DNA of 18,503 nucleotides. Source: UBA931 sp036825435 (GTDB lineage: Bacteria; Pseudomonadota; Gammaproteobacteria; Burkholderiales; Casimicrobiaceae). This document shows, one piece after another, positions 1 through 7,432 of this stretch. Made by a program: the position numbers and the translations under genes. The notes below the pieces were generated by a model. It was not told where the DNA came from, made no database searches, and saw nothing but the letters and a program-made list of their open reading frames with translations. Each line of letters starts with the position of its first letter. The first letter of the stretch is position 1. The stretch spans positions 1-18,503 of the forward strand of contig DAISYG010000038.1 in the NCBI GenBank assembly GCA_036825435.1, in the 5' to 3' direction.

Positions 1-209
1 AGATTCCACCTAAAGATTCAAAAATAACTGTCCGAAGAACCGGGGCCACCTCTTTTATCTCCGGGCATATAACCATCACGGATCAAAAACACCGCCGAAG
101 CCAGCGCCGCAATACCTGAACCGATGATATAAGCAGATTTTTTTTCAATCCCATCAGTTTTTTTCGGTTTGGAAAATCCTTCGTAGTTTCCGCTGTTGTA
201 GTAGTACAT
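1..209 (-). pseudogene. ohyA: Oleate hydratase (MCRA family) N-terminal part, frame broken, runs off the window edge
   Basis: The protein opening (MYYYNSGNYEGFSKPKK, then SAYIIGSGIAALASAVFLIRDG and MPGD) is the characteristic start of oleate hydratases, FAD-dependent enzymes that add water to the double bond of oleate to give 10-hydroxystearate. The GSGIAALAS stretch is the glycine-rich dinucleotide-binding loop. The start at 209 is set by a good AAGGAG ribosome site 7 bases upstream. After MPGD the family would continue with something like KITIFE, but here the frame runs to a stop at 18-20. A frame shifted by +1 reads VIFESLGGI out to the window edge, which does resemble the expected continuation. 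Either about 22 extra bases sit here, or one base is wrong in the TTTT run at 53-56. Family identity is fairly sure; whether the gene is dead or the break is a sequencing error is not. Confidence 0.65.
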
Positions 210-698
210 AGCAACTCCTTTTGAAATTTGATTTTTGGTTGGTTCCGGCTACTGCGATAAACTGCCCGGATAGGAGTGCTGACCACTATCAAAAACCGTT
301 TATCGGTTTGCTGCTTTAGTTTGTTGTTTGTTGCGTGAATCGTGGAGTCAAATACGAAATACAGGCTCAGCCAAAGTTGTTATTCGTGACTGAAGCGTCA
401 CCACCATAACAACCACGTTTTTTACCGCGCCTCCAAAATTTGTAAGTTATTGTTTGTCTGTTCAACAATCGACATCGATTTTTCGTTGGGCTTGATGCGG
501 CGAAAAAACAAAGAAAAATACTCGGCAATGAACGTTTGTCAGGCGAATATTAAAGTTATTGGTAAAAACCAATATACGACTGAGCAAAGTAATGTGGGGC
601 GATTAGATGAATCGGATCGTGGCTCGGCTATTCGCCACAAATCCCGGTGGATGTTGCGTTGTTTATGCTTTTTTACAGCCGCACGCTGATATTGATGA

Positions 699-714
699 GT
701 ACAAATATTTGTAC
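699..714. repeat. Perfect 16-base palindrome GTACAAATATTTGTAC
   Basis: The sequence GTACAAATATTTGTAC equals its own reverse complement over all 16 bases and has no loop, which suits a dimeric DNA-binding protein better than a terminator. It lies between the 3' end of tRNA-Ser and the oleate hydratase gene, about 490 bases upstream of the latter's start. No T-tract follows. The binding protein, if any, is unknown. Confidence 0.5.
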
Positions 715-766
715 GAAGAAATATGAAAGCAGGAATCGCGCGAAGTGCGCAAAAACTTTGCTGAGA

Positions 767-786
767 CTCGGTATCTGATACCTGAG
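767..786 (-). terminator. Weak stem-loop just downstream of tRNA-Ser
   Basis: A short hairpin (CTC-GGTAT / ATACC-GAG with a bulged base and a three-base loop) starts about six bases beyond the tRNA CCA end on the minus strand. The nearest T-run comes about a dozen bases after the stem (751-755), so it is at best a weak terminator; it could also mark the end trimmed during tRNA 3' maturation. Confidence 0.3.
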
Positions 787-791
787 AAAAC

Positions 792-884
792 TGGCGGAGA
801 TGGAGGGATTCGAACCCTCGATGCAGTTATAAGCCGCATGCTCCCTTAGCAGGGGAGTGCCTTCGACCACTCGGCCACATCTCC
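792..884 (-). tRNA. tRNA-Ser, anticodon GCT, CCA encoded
   Basis: The minus strand reads GGAGATG at the 5' end (884-878) and CATCTCC plus discriminator G and CCA at the 3' end (802-792), giving a perfect seven-pair acceptor stem. The anticodon loop is CTGCTAA, with anticodon GCT at 850-848, which reads AGC/AGU serine codons. The T arm carries the invariant GGTTCGAATCC. The total of 90 bases plus CCA, with a long variable arm, fits the class II shape of serine tRNAs. It lies 167 bases downstream of lysC, on the same strand. Confidence 0.97.
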
Positions 885-1005
885 GTTAAGGAACGACTGT
901 TTCATTACTGCGCACAAGCGCTCGTGACATGAATCAGCAGTTCCTCAAGAAATCCTTGATTAATCACCGCGTATGGCGCTTTTCAAAGATTCTTCAGGAG
1001 GCTGG

Positions 1006-1034
1006 ATTGTAAAGGGAAGCACCGCTTCCGTCCA
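1006..1034 (-). promoter_or_regulatory. Probable sigma-70 promoter for tRNA-Ser
   Basis: On the minus strand TGGACG (1034-1029, 4 of 6 matches to TTGACA) and TACAAT (1011-1006, 5 of 6 matches to TATAAT) are separated by exactly 17 bases. Transcription would start near 1000, giving a precursor of roughly 115 bases before the tRNA. The spacer contains the perfect hairpin GGAAGC-3-GCTTCC (1015-1029), which could also be a weak terminator of lysC. A second, poorer candidate (TTGAAA, then ATTAAT 16 bases on) lies closer to the tRNA. Confidence 0.45.
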
Positions 1035-1051
1035 GCGCTCACCTGTTCTGA

Positions 1052-2305
1052 TCAGGAAATTTCCGCAGGCGCTTTGTCGAGGCCGAATGCTTTGTGCAAC
1101 ACGCGCACCGCGAGCTCAAGGTATTTCTCTTCGATGATCACGGAAATCTTGATCTCGGAAGTCGAAATCACCTGAATGTTGATGCCTTCCTCCGCCAGCG
1201 CGCGGAACATTTTTGCCGCCACGCCCGCATGGGTACGCATGCCGATACCGACCACGGAAACCTTGCAAATGCTCTTGTCGCCCTTGACTTCACGGGCGAC
1301 GAAGGCCTTGCTTTCGATTTCACGACGAATCACGTCCATCGTCTTTTCGTATTCGCTGGAGTTGACCGTGAAGGAAACATCGGTGTGCCCCGACTCGCTG
1401 ATATTTTGCACGATCATGTCAACGTCGATATTCGCTTCAGCAACCGGCCCCAGAATGGCATAGGCGATACCCGGGCGATCTTCGACGCCCATGATGGAAA
1501 TTTTGGCTTCATCGCGGGTAAAAGCGATGCCTGAGATGATTTCGTCTTCCACGTTGTGTTTCTCCTCAAAGGTGATGAGCGTTCCCGGCGCGTTGGATTC
1601 GGGATTGTCGAGCGATGACAACACGCGCAGTTTCACTTTGTATTTCCCGGCAAATTCCACCGAGCGAATTTGCAGCACTTTCGAACCGAGGCTCGCCATT
1701 TCGAGCATTTCTTCAAAGGTGATGGTGTCGAGGCGGCGCGCGTCGGAAACGATGCGCGGGTCGGTGGTGTAAACACCGTCCACATCGGTGTAAATCTGGC
1801 ATTCGTCGGCTTTCAATGCCGCCGCCAGCGCCACGGCGGAAGTATCCGAACCGCCACGCCCGAGCGTGGTGATGTTGCCGTCCTTGTCGTTACCCTGAAA
1901 ACCGGCAACGACGATGATTTTTCCGGCATTCAGATCGTTGACGATTTTGTCGCGATCGATATCGAGAATGCGCGCTTTGTTGAACGCGCTGTCGGTCAAC
2001 ACACGCACTTGCCCGCCGGTATAACTTTTCGCCTGAAACCCCATTTCTTGCAACGCAATGCTCAGCAAGCCGATCGTGACCTGTTCGCCAGTTGACGCGA
2101 TCACATCGAGTTCGCGCGGGTCGGGGTGTTGGGAAAGGCTGTGTGCCAGCAAAAGCAGGCGATTGGTTTCGCCCTGCATCGCCGATACAACGACGATAAC
2201 CTGATTACCTTGCTTATAGTGATACGCCACGCGACGGGCGACGTTCTGGATGCGCTCGACCGTGCCGACCGAACTACCGCCGTATTTTTGAACAATGAGT
2301 GCCAT
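1052..2305 (-). CDS. lysC: Aspartate kinase (aspartokinase)
   Basis: This enzyme phosphorylates aspartate to 4-phospho-aspartate, the first step toward lysine, methionine, threonine and diaminopimelate. The N-terminal kinase domain shows KYGGSS (residues 7-12), STGEQ (71-75), TLGRGGSDTSA (147-157) and YTDVDGVYTTDPR (172-184), the ATP- and substrate-binding signatures of the family. Two C-terminal ACT domains follow (about 265-335 and 345-410), the usual site of lysine/threonine feedback control. At 417 residues it is of normal length for the monofunctional enzyme. MALIVQKYGG is the canonical opening, although no strong ribosome site precedes it. It begins 25 bases after fabF stops and is probably co-transcribed with it. 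tRNA-Ser lies downstream; the csrA gene found here in many gammaproteobacteria is absent. Confidence 0.97.
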   Translation of the reverse strand: MALIVQKYGGSSVGTVERIQNVARRVAYHYKQGNQVIVVVSAMQGETNRLLLLAHSLSQHPDPRELDVIASTGEQVTIGLLSIALQEMGFQAKSYTGGQVRVLTDSAFNKARILDIDRDKIVNDLNAGKIIVVAGFQGNDKDGNITTLGRGGSDTSAVALAAALKADECQIYTDVDGVYTTDPRIVSDARRLDTITFEEMLEMASLGSKVLQIRSVEFAGKYKVKLRVLSSLDNPESNAPGTLITFEEKHNVEDEIISGIAFTRDEAKISIMGVEDRPGIAYAILGPVAEANIDVDMIVQNISESGHTDVSFTVNSSEYEKTMDVIRREIESKAFVAREVKGDKSICKVSVVGIGMRTHAGVAAKMFRALAEEGINIQVISTSEIKISVIIEEKYLELAVRVLHKAFGLDKAPAEIS

Positions 2306-2330
2306 ATGGTTTGCGTTTGAAAAGTTGCTG

Positions 2331-3572
2331 CTACTTTAAAGGACGGAAGATTAGTGTAGCATTGGTTCCGCCAAAACCAAACGAGTTTGACATCGTCGCG
2401 CGCACGGATGTTTTCTTTGCAGCGTTGGCCACAAAGTCCAAATCGCACGCCGGGTCGGGATCGTTCAGATTGATCGTCGGCGGCACGATTTGATCGCGCA
2501 ACGCCAAGATCGAAAAGATTGCTTCGATGCCGCCCGCCGCGCCGAGCAAATGTCCAGTCATCGACTTGGTGGAACTGACGGTCAGCTTGTACGCTTGTTC
2601 GCCGAAAGCGGCTTTGATGCCGTTACATTCGGCCAGATCGCCCAACGGCGTCGAAGTACCGTGTGCATTGATGTAATCAATTTCGTCCGGCTTCATCTTC
2701 GCGTTCTTAAGCGCCATCAACATGCTGCGTCGTGCACCATCGCCATCTTCCGGTGGCGCCGTGATGTGATGCGCGTCTGAACTCATACCATAACCGGCAA
2801 GCTCGCAATAAATGCGTGCACCACGTGCTTTGGCGTGCTCCAACTCTTCCAGCACCAGAATGCCGGCTCCCTCGCCCATCACGAAACCGTCGCGCCCCTG
2901 ATCCCACGGACGGCTTGCACCTTGCGGGTCATCGTTGCGCGTTGACAACGCACGCATCGCGCTGAAGCCGCCGATACCCAATTCGCTGATCGTCGATTCC
3001 GCGCCGCCCGCAACCATGATGTCAGCGTCACCGTATTCAATCAAGCGCGCCGCATCACCCATGCTGTGGTTGGCGGAAGAACACGCCGTGACCGCTGCCA
3101 AGTTTGGCCCCTTGTAGCCGAACTGAATCGAAACCAGCCCGGAAATGATATTGATCAGCGAACCCGGCACAAAGAACGGCGTGATCTTGCGCACCCCGCC
3201 GCTAAGGAACGTTGCGACGGTGCTTTCGATATACGGTAAACCGCCGATTCCCGCACCGATCGACATACCGACGCGCTCTTTGTCGCCGTCGTAATGTTCG
3301 AGACCGGCATCGCGCACCGCTTCCACCGCAGCCGCCAGACCGTAATGCGCAAACGTGCCATAACGCCGCGCTTCTTTGGGCGGCATGTATGGATCAATAT
3401 CAAAATCATCGACTTGCCCGGCAAAACGCACCGGAAAAGTGGATACGTCGAAGCGCGTAATGTTCTTGATGCCGGATTGCCCGGCGAGAATGTTGCTCCA
3501 TGCTTTTTCCAGACCGGTACCAACCGGAGAAATAATCCCCATTCCGGTCACGACGACACGACGATGCGACAT
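2331..3572 (-). CDS. fabF: 3-oxoacyl-[acyl-carrier-protein] synthase II (KAS II)
   Basis: This condensing enzyme elongates acyl-ACP with malonyl-ACP in type II fatty acid synthesis, including the palmitoleate-to-vaccenate step. The thiolase-fold catalytic triad is visible: Cys164 in VTACSSANHS, His304 in NAHGTSTPLGD and His341 in STKSMTGHLLGAAGG, the last with the conserved lysine (336). The opening RRVVVTGMGIISPVG and the end SNSFGFGGTNATLIF are family hallmarks. Length (413 residues) is normal. A GAGGAAA ribosome site precedes the ATG. The gene follows acpP, its substrate carrier, in the standard order, but a hairpin between them (3681-3702) may reduce read-through. It is followed closely by lysC, an unusual partner. 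Confidence 0.97.
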   Translation of the reverse strand: MSHRRVVVTGMGIISPVGTGLEKAWSNILAGQSGIKNITRFDVSTFPVRFAGQVDDFDIDPYMPPKEARRYGTFAHYGLAAAVEAVRDAGLEHYDGDKERVGMSIGAGIGGLPYIESTVATFLSGGVRKITPFFVPGSLINIISGLVSIQFGYKGPNLAAVTACSSANHSMGDAARLIEYGDADIMVAGGAESTISELGIGGFSAMRALSTRNDDPQGASRPWDQGRDGFVMGEGAGILVLEELEHAKARGARIYCELAGYGMSSDAHHITAPPEDGDGARRSMLMALKNAKMKPDEIDYINAHGTSTPLGDLAECNGIKAAFGEQAYKLTVSSTKSMTGHLLGAAGGIEAIFSILALRDQIVPPTINLNDPDPACDLDFVANAAKKTSVRATMSNSFGFGGTNATLIFRPLK

Positions 3573-3667
3573 GTGGTTTCCTCATAAAAAAAACCGCGCC
3601 CGCGCTCAAGAACGCTTTGCACGGTTTATCAAAAAACGTCCGTCCTTTGTCGCGGCTTTTGCACGCA

Positions 3668-3702
3668 ACAAAAACAACACAACGGCTCAATATCGAGCCG
3701 TT
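3668..3702 (-). terminator. Stem-loop terminator or attenuator between acpP and fabF
   Basis: AACGGCTC and GAGCCGTT form a perfect eight-pair stem with a six-base loop (3681-3702), starting 15 bases beyond the acpP stop. On the minus strand it is followed by a T-rich but interrupted stretch (GTGTTGTTTTTG). This would let acpP, which is needed in large amounts, be transcribed more than fabF. The T-tract is imperfect, so partial termination is the likelier outcome. Confidence 0.5.
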
Positions 3703-3717
3703 GCTTCAAATCTGTTT

Positions 3718-3957
3718 TTAAGACTTCAGGTTTGCGCTGATGTACTCAACCGCCTGTTGGACGGTGGTGATTTTCTCGGCATCCTCGTCAGGGATTTCCG
3801 TTTCGAACTCTTCTTCCAGCGCCATCACCAACTCAACCACTGCGAGTGAATCCGCACCGAGGTCTTCGGTAAACGAAGATTCGCTCTTGATATCCTCTTC
3901 TTTCACATCCAATTGTTCGGAGACAATTTTCTTGACGCGTTGTTCAACATTACTCAT
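3718..3957 (-). CDS. acpP: Acyl carrier protein
   Basis: This small acidic cytoplasmic protein carries growing acyl chains during fatty acid synthesis. The phosphopantetheine attachment site is Ser37 in the diagnostic DLGADSLAVVELVMALEEEF helix, and the opening MSNVEQRVKKIVSEQL is classic AcpP. It has 79 residues, as expected. An AGAAAGAG stretch about nine bases upstream of the ATG can serve as ribosome site. An extended -10 promoter lies just upstream (3992-4000), and two 20-base direct repeats lie further up. The fabH, fabD and fabG genes that usually precede acpP are missing; carB lies upstream instead, 217 bases away. Confidence 0.97.
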   Translation of the reverse strand: MSNVEQRVKKIVSEQLDVKEEDIKSESSFTEDLGADSLAVVELVMALEEEFETEIPDEDAEKITTVQQAVEYISANLKS

Positions 3958-3991
3958 TGCAATGACTCTTTCTTGGGTTAAAGAAAAGCAA

Positions 3992-4000
3992 ATTCTACCA
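3992..4000 (-). promoter_or_regulatory. Extended -10 promoter of acpP
   Basis: The minus strand carries TGGTAGAAT, a TGn extended element joined to TAGAAT (5 of 6 matches to TATAAT). It would start transcription roughly 28 bases before the acpP start codon. No good -35 hexamer lies at 16-18 bases, which is typical of extended -10 promoters or of promoters that need an activator. Confidence 0.5.
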
Positions 4001-4047
4001 GAAACTCTTTCAGGGTTTGGAAGACACTTTTTGCAAATATTTCGATG

Positions 4048-4067
4048 CTGTCAAAACCTGTTTATTT
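4048..4067 (-). repeat. Direct repeat copy 1 upstream of acpP
   Basis: The minus strand reads AAATAAACAGGTTTTGACAG. It matches copy 2 (4108-4127) at 17 of 20 positions and lies about 55-75 bases upstream of the acpP -10 element. It ends in TTGACA, but no -10 hexamer stands at 16-18 bases from it, so a regulator binding site is a better guess than a -35 box. Confidence 0.5.
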
Positions 4068-4107
4068 CTTCGAATTTACCGATAATTTCTTTTATCTTAC
4101 GCTTATT

Positions 4108-4127
4108 CTGTCAAAAAGTGTTTATTC
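4108..4127 (-). repeat. Direct repeat copy 2 upstream of acpP
   Basis: The minus strand reads GAATAAACACTTTTTGACAG. It differs from copy 1 only at positions 1, 10 and 11, and the two copies are spaced exactly 60 bases start to start. The surrounding 4040-4140 stretch is AT-rich, as expected of a promoter region, and lies between the carB stop and acpP. Confidence 0.5.
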
Positions 4128-4174
4128 AAAACCAATATCGCGACAACGGATTTTGCGCCGTTTTTCCGGGCAGC

Positions 4175-7100
4175 TCAGATTTGCTGTAATGGATAAAGTT
4201 GCCAACTACTCGGCGGCGATTCCATGCCATCCACCGCGGCTTCCGCGCCCGACATCGTTGTGCAATACGGGATACGGTGCCGCAATGCCGTGATGCGAAT
4301 CTGGCTCGAATTGGTAATCGCGGTGCGCGTTTCATCGACAGTGGTGAACAGCATCGCCACGTCCCCGCTGATCATGCGATCCACGATATTCGGGCGGCCT
4401 TCCTTGAGTTTATGCACCACCTCCACCGGCACACCGGCAGCGGTAATCGCTTCTGCGGTACCTTCCGTAGCCATCAGTCGGTAATTCATCGCATGCAGCC
4501 GTTGCGCCACCTTGACGGCACGCTCCCGATCATTTTTCTTCACGGTCAGCAACACCGCACCACTTGACGGCAAACGCACGCCCGCCGCCAGTTGCGCCTT
4601 GAACAGCGCCTCGCCGAAGGTTTTGCCGATGCCCATCACCTCGCCGGTTGAGCGCATTTCCGGACCCAGCACCGGGTCAACCCCCAGGAACTTGGAAAAT
4701 GGAAACACGGCTTCCTTGACGTTGATCATCTTCGGCGCAACTTCTTCGGTCACGCCCTGCTCCGCGAGTGATGTTCCTGCCATCACCCGCGCCGCGATTT
4801 TTGCCAACGGCAAACCAGTGGCCTTGGAAACAAACGGCACGGTGCGCGATGCGCGCGGGTTCACCTCGAGCACATAAATCGTTTCCTTGCCGTTTTTATC
4901 ATGCTGAATGGCAAACTGGACGTTCATCAACCCAACCACGTTCAATGCCTTCGCCATCGCCCGGGTTTGCTCTTTCAATTGAGCAACGACTTCAGCAGAC
5001 AGCGAAAACGGCGGCAACGAACACGCCGAATCACCGGAATGCACCCCCGCCTGTTCGATATGCTCCATCACTCCGCCGATCAACACGCGCTCACCATCGG
5101 CAACGCAATCCACGTCGCACTCGATGGCGTCGTCGAGAAAATGATCCAGCAACACCGGCGAATCATGCGATACCTTGACCGCCTCATTCATGTAGCGCTT
5201 CAGATCCACCGCGTCGTGAACAATTTCCATCGCCCGTCCGCCGAGCACATACGACGGGCGCACCACCAGCGGAAAACCGATTTTTTCGGCATGTTTCAGC
5301 GCCTCCGTTTCGGTGCGTGCGGTGGCGTTGGGCGGCTGCCGGAGATGCAGTTTGTTCAGCAGTTGCTGAAAACGCTCGCGGTCTTCGGCAATGTCGATGC
5401 TGTCCGGCGATGTGCCGATGATCGGCACGCCATGTTTTTTGAGCGCCAATGCAAATTTCAGTGGCGTTTGTCCGCCGTACTGCACGATCACGCCTTCCGG
5501 TTTTTCCACGTCGATGATTTCGAGCAGATCCTCCAGCGTCAACGGCTCGAAATAAAGCCGATCCGACGTATCGTAGTCGGTGGAAACCGTTTCCGGGTTG
5601 CAGTTGACCATGATCGTTTCAAAGCCGTCTTCGCGCAGCGCCATCGCCGCATGCACGCAACAGTAATCGAACTCAATGCCCTGCCCGATCCGATTCGGGC
5701 CGCCGCCAAGCACCATGATCTTGCGGTTGTTGGTCGGCTGCGCCTCGCACACGCCGTGCTCTGCTTCATATGTGGAATACTGATACGCGGTGCGTGTAGC
5801 AAACTCCGCCGCGCAGGTATCCACGCGCTTGAACACTGGCCGCACCTTGAATGCACGACGCCGCGCACGCACGGTTTCTTCATCGCTTTTCAGCAGCACC
5901 GCAAGGCGACGATCGGAAAAACCTTTCTGTTTCAGATAACGCCATTCTTCCGCAGTCAACTGATCCAAGCTTTTCGCACGCACTTTTTCTTCAACCGCCA
6001 CCAGTTCTTCAATCTGCGCGAGGAACCACGGATCAATCTTGGTCATGCGCTCGATTTCATCCAGCGTCATGCCGATGCGGAAAGCATCCGCCACATAATA
6101 CAAACGATCCGGACCCGGCTCGCTCAACTGATCTTCGATTTCATCGCGGTCGGTGGTTTTTTCATCGAAGCCGTCCGAACCGATTTCCAGACCGCGCAAC
6201 GCTTTTTGCAGCGATTCCTGGAAGGTTCGACCAATCGCCATCACCTCGCCGACCGATTTCATCTGCGTCGTCAGATGGGAGTCGGCACCGTGGAATTTTT
6301 CAAATGCAAAACGCGGCACCTTGGTGACGACATAATCAATCGTCGGCTCGAACGACGCCGGAGTCGTGCCACCGGTGATGTCGTTTTTCAATTCGTCGAG
6401 CGTGTAGCCCACCGCCAGCTTGGACGCGATCTTCGCAATTGGAAAGCCGGTGGCCTTCGATGCCAGCGCCGATGACCGTGACACGCGCGGATTCATCTCG
6501 ATCACGATCGTGCGTCCGTTCTCCGGGTTGACCGCAAACTGCACGTTCGAACCGCCGGTATCCACGCCGATTTCGCGCAAGATCGCAAACGACGCATCGC
6601 GAATCAACTGATACTCCTTGTCGGTCAGCGTTTGCGCCGGGGCAACGGTGATCGAATCACCGGTATGGATACCCATCGGGTCAAGATTTTCAATCGAGCA
6701 AATGATGATGCAGTTATCAGCGCGGTCGCGCACCACTTCCATCTCGATTTCTTTCCAGCCGAGCAGTGATTCCTCAATCAGCAACTCATGAATCGGTGAA
6801 AGTTCTAGTCCACGCTGGCAGATTTCACGGAATTCATCCGGGTTGTACGCCACGCCACCGCCAGTGCCACCCAGCGTGAACGATGGACGAATCACCACCG
6901 GATAACCGCTGCTTTGGGTCACCTCGGTGATCTGGCGCTGCACCTCCTGCGCCTCGTCCCACGAATGCGCAACGCCGGAACGTGCCGATTCCAAACCGAT
7001 TTTGTCCATCGCTTCCTTGAAGCGCTTGCGGTCTTCCGCCTTATCGATCGCATCGGGCGATGCGCCGATCAACTCGCAGTTGTATTTTTCCAGCAAGCCA

Positions 7101-7414
7101 TTGCGGTGCAGATCCAACGCGGCGTTAAGCGCCGTCTGCCCACCCATCGTCGGCAAAATCGCATCGGGACGCTGCTCATCGAGGATGCGTTCGAGCACCT
7201 CCACCGTGATCGGCTCAATGTACGTGACATCCGCCATTTCCGGATCGGTCATGATCGTTGCCGGGTTGCTGTTGAGCAAAATCGTGCGATAACCTTCTTC
7301 GCGCAACGCTTTCACCGCCTGCACGCCGGAATAGTCAAATTCGCACGCCTGACCGATGACGATCGGACCTGCGCCAATGATTAAGATACTGTGAATGTCT
7401 GTACGTTTTGGCAT
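4175..7414 (-). CDS. carB: Carbamoyl-phosphate synthase large subunit
   Basis: CarB makes carbamoyl phosphate from bicarbonate, ATP and ammonia delivered by the glutaminase subunit CarA, feeding pyrimidine and arginine synthesis. Both homologous ATP-grasp halves are intact: the first from SILIIGAGPIVIGQACEFDYSG (about 10-400) and the second from KIMVLGGGPNRIGQGIEFDYC (about 560-940). An oligomerisation region lies between them and a C-terminal MGS-like allosteric domain at about 940-1079. The length of 1079 residues is standard. The start MPKRTDI is canonical, with only a weak ribosome site. It lies 18 bases after the leuE-like gene, so the two are probably one transcript. carA does not lie upstream within this window and greA does not lie downstream, both unusual. 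Confidence 0.97.
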   Translation of the reverse strand: MPKRTDIHSILIIGAGPIVIGQACEFDYSGVQAVKALREEGYRTILLNSNPATIMTDPEMADVTYIEPITVEVLERILDEQRPDAILPTMGGQTALNAALDLHRNGLLEKYNCELIGASPDAIDKAEDRKRFKEAMDKIGLESARSGVAHSWDEAQEVQRQITEVTQSSGYPVVIRPSFTLGGTGGGVAYNPDEFREICQRGLELSPIHELLIEESLLGWKEIEMEVVRDRADNCIIICSIENLDPMGIHTGDSITVAPAQTLTDKEYQLIRDASFAILREIGVDTGGSNVQFAVNPENGRTIVIEMNPRVSRSSALASKATGFPIAKIASKLAVGYTLDELKNDITGGTTPASFEPTIDYVVTKVPRFAFEKFHGADSHLTTQMKSVGEVMAIGRTFQESLQKALRGLEIGSDGFDEKTTDRDEIEDQLSEPGPDRLYYVADAFRIGMTLDEIERMTKIDPWFLAQIEELVAVEEKVRAKSLDQLTAEEWRYLKQKGFSDRRLAVLLKSDEETVRARRRAFKVRPVFKRVDTCAAEFATRTAYQYSTYEAEHGVCEAQPTNNRKIMVLGGGPNRIGQGIEFDYCCVHAAMALREDGFETIMVNCNPETVSTDYDTSDRLYFEPLTLEDLLEIIDVEKPEGVIVQYGGQTPLKFALALKKHGVPIIGTSPDSIDIAEDRERFQQLLNKLHLRQPPNATARTETEALKHAEKIGFPLVVRPSYVLGGRAMEIVHDAVDLKRYMNEAVKVSHDSPVLLDHFLDDAIECDVDCVADGERVLIGGVMEHIEQAGVHSGDSACSLPPFSLSAEVVAQLKEQTRAMAKALNVVGLMNVQFAIQHDKNGKETIYVLEVNPRASRTVPFVSKATGLPLAKIAARVMAGTSLAEQGVTEEVAPKMINVKEAVFPFSKFLGVDPVLGPEMRSTGEVMGIGKTFGEALFKAQLAAGVRLPSSGAVLLTVKKNDRERAVKVAQRLHAMNYRLMATEGTAEAITAAGVPVEVVHKLKEGRPNIVDRMISGDVAMLFTTVDETRTAITNSSQIRITALRHRIPYCTTMSGAEAAVDGMESPPSSWQLYPLQQI

Positions 7415-7432
7415 GGAATACCCAAATAAAAA

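Larger units (their letters stand above)
210..791. other. Intergenic region between oleate hydratase and tRNA-Ser
   Basis: I see no convincing gene in these 582 bases. A plus-strand open frame at 450-689 has no clear ribosome site, an unusual composition and no recognisable motif. The region should contain the promoter of the oleate hydratase gene. A candidate operator-like inverted repeat, AAACCG-5 bases-CGGTTT, lies at 293-309, about 85 bases upstream of that gene's start. A second small inverted repeat, GTGAC-6 bases-GTCAC, lies at 386-401. The strongest element is a 16-base palindrome at 699-714, listed separately. Confidence 0.5.

Noticed and set aside
450..689. Plus-strand open frame of 79 codons between oleate hydratase and tRNA-Ser
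   Set aside because: No ribosome site, no recognisable motif and odd composition; open frames of this size arise by chance.
1015..1029. Hairpin GGAAGC-3-GCTTCC as a strong lysC terminator
   Set aside because: Only three Ts follow the stem on the minus strand, and the same bases form the spacer of a better-supported promoter.
4901..6475. Long plus-strand open frame of 524 codons opposite carB
   Set aside because: It is the antisense of a fully intact carB; His/Arg/Phe-rich composition is typical of a shadow frame over a GC-rich gene.
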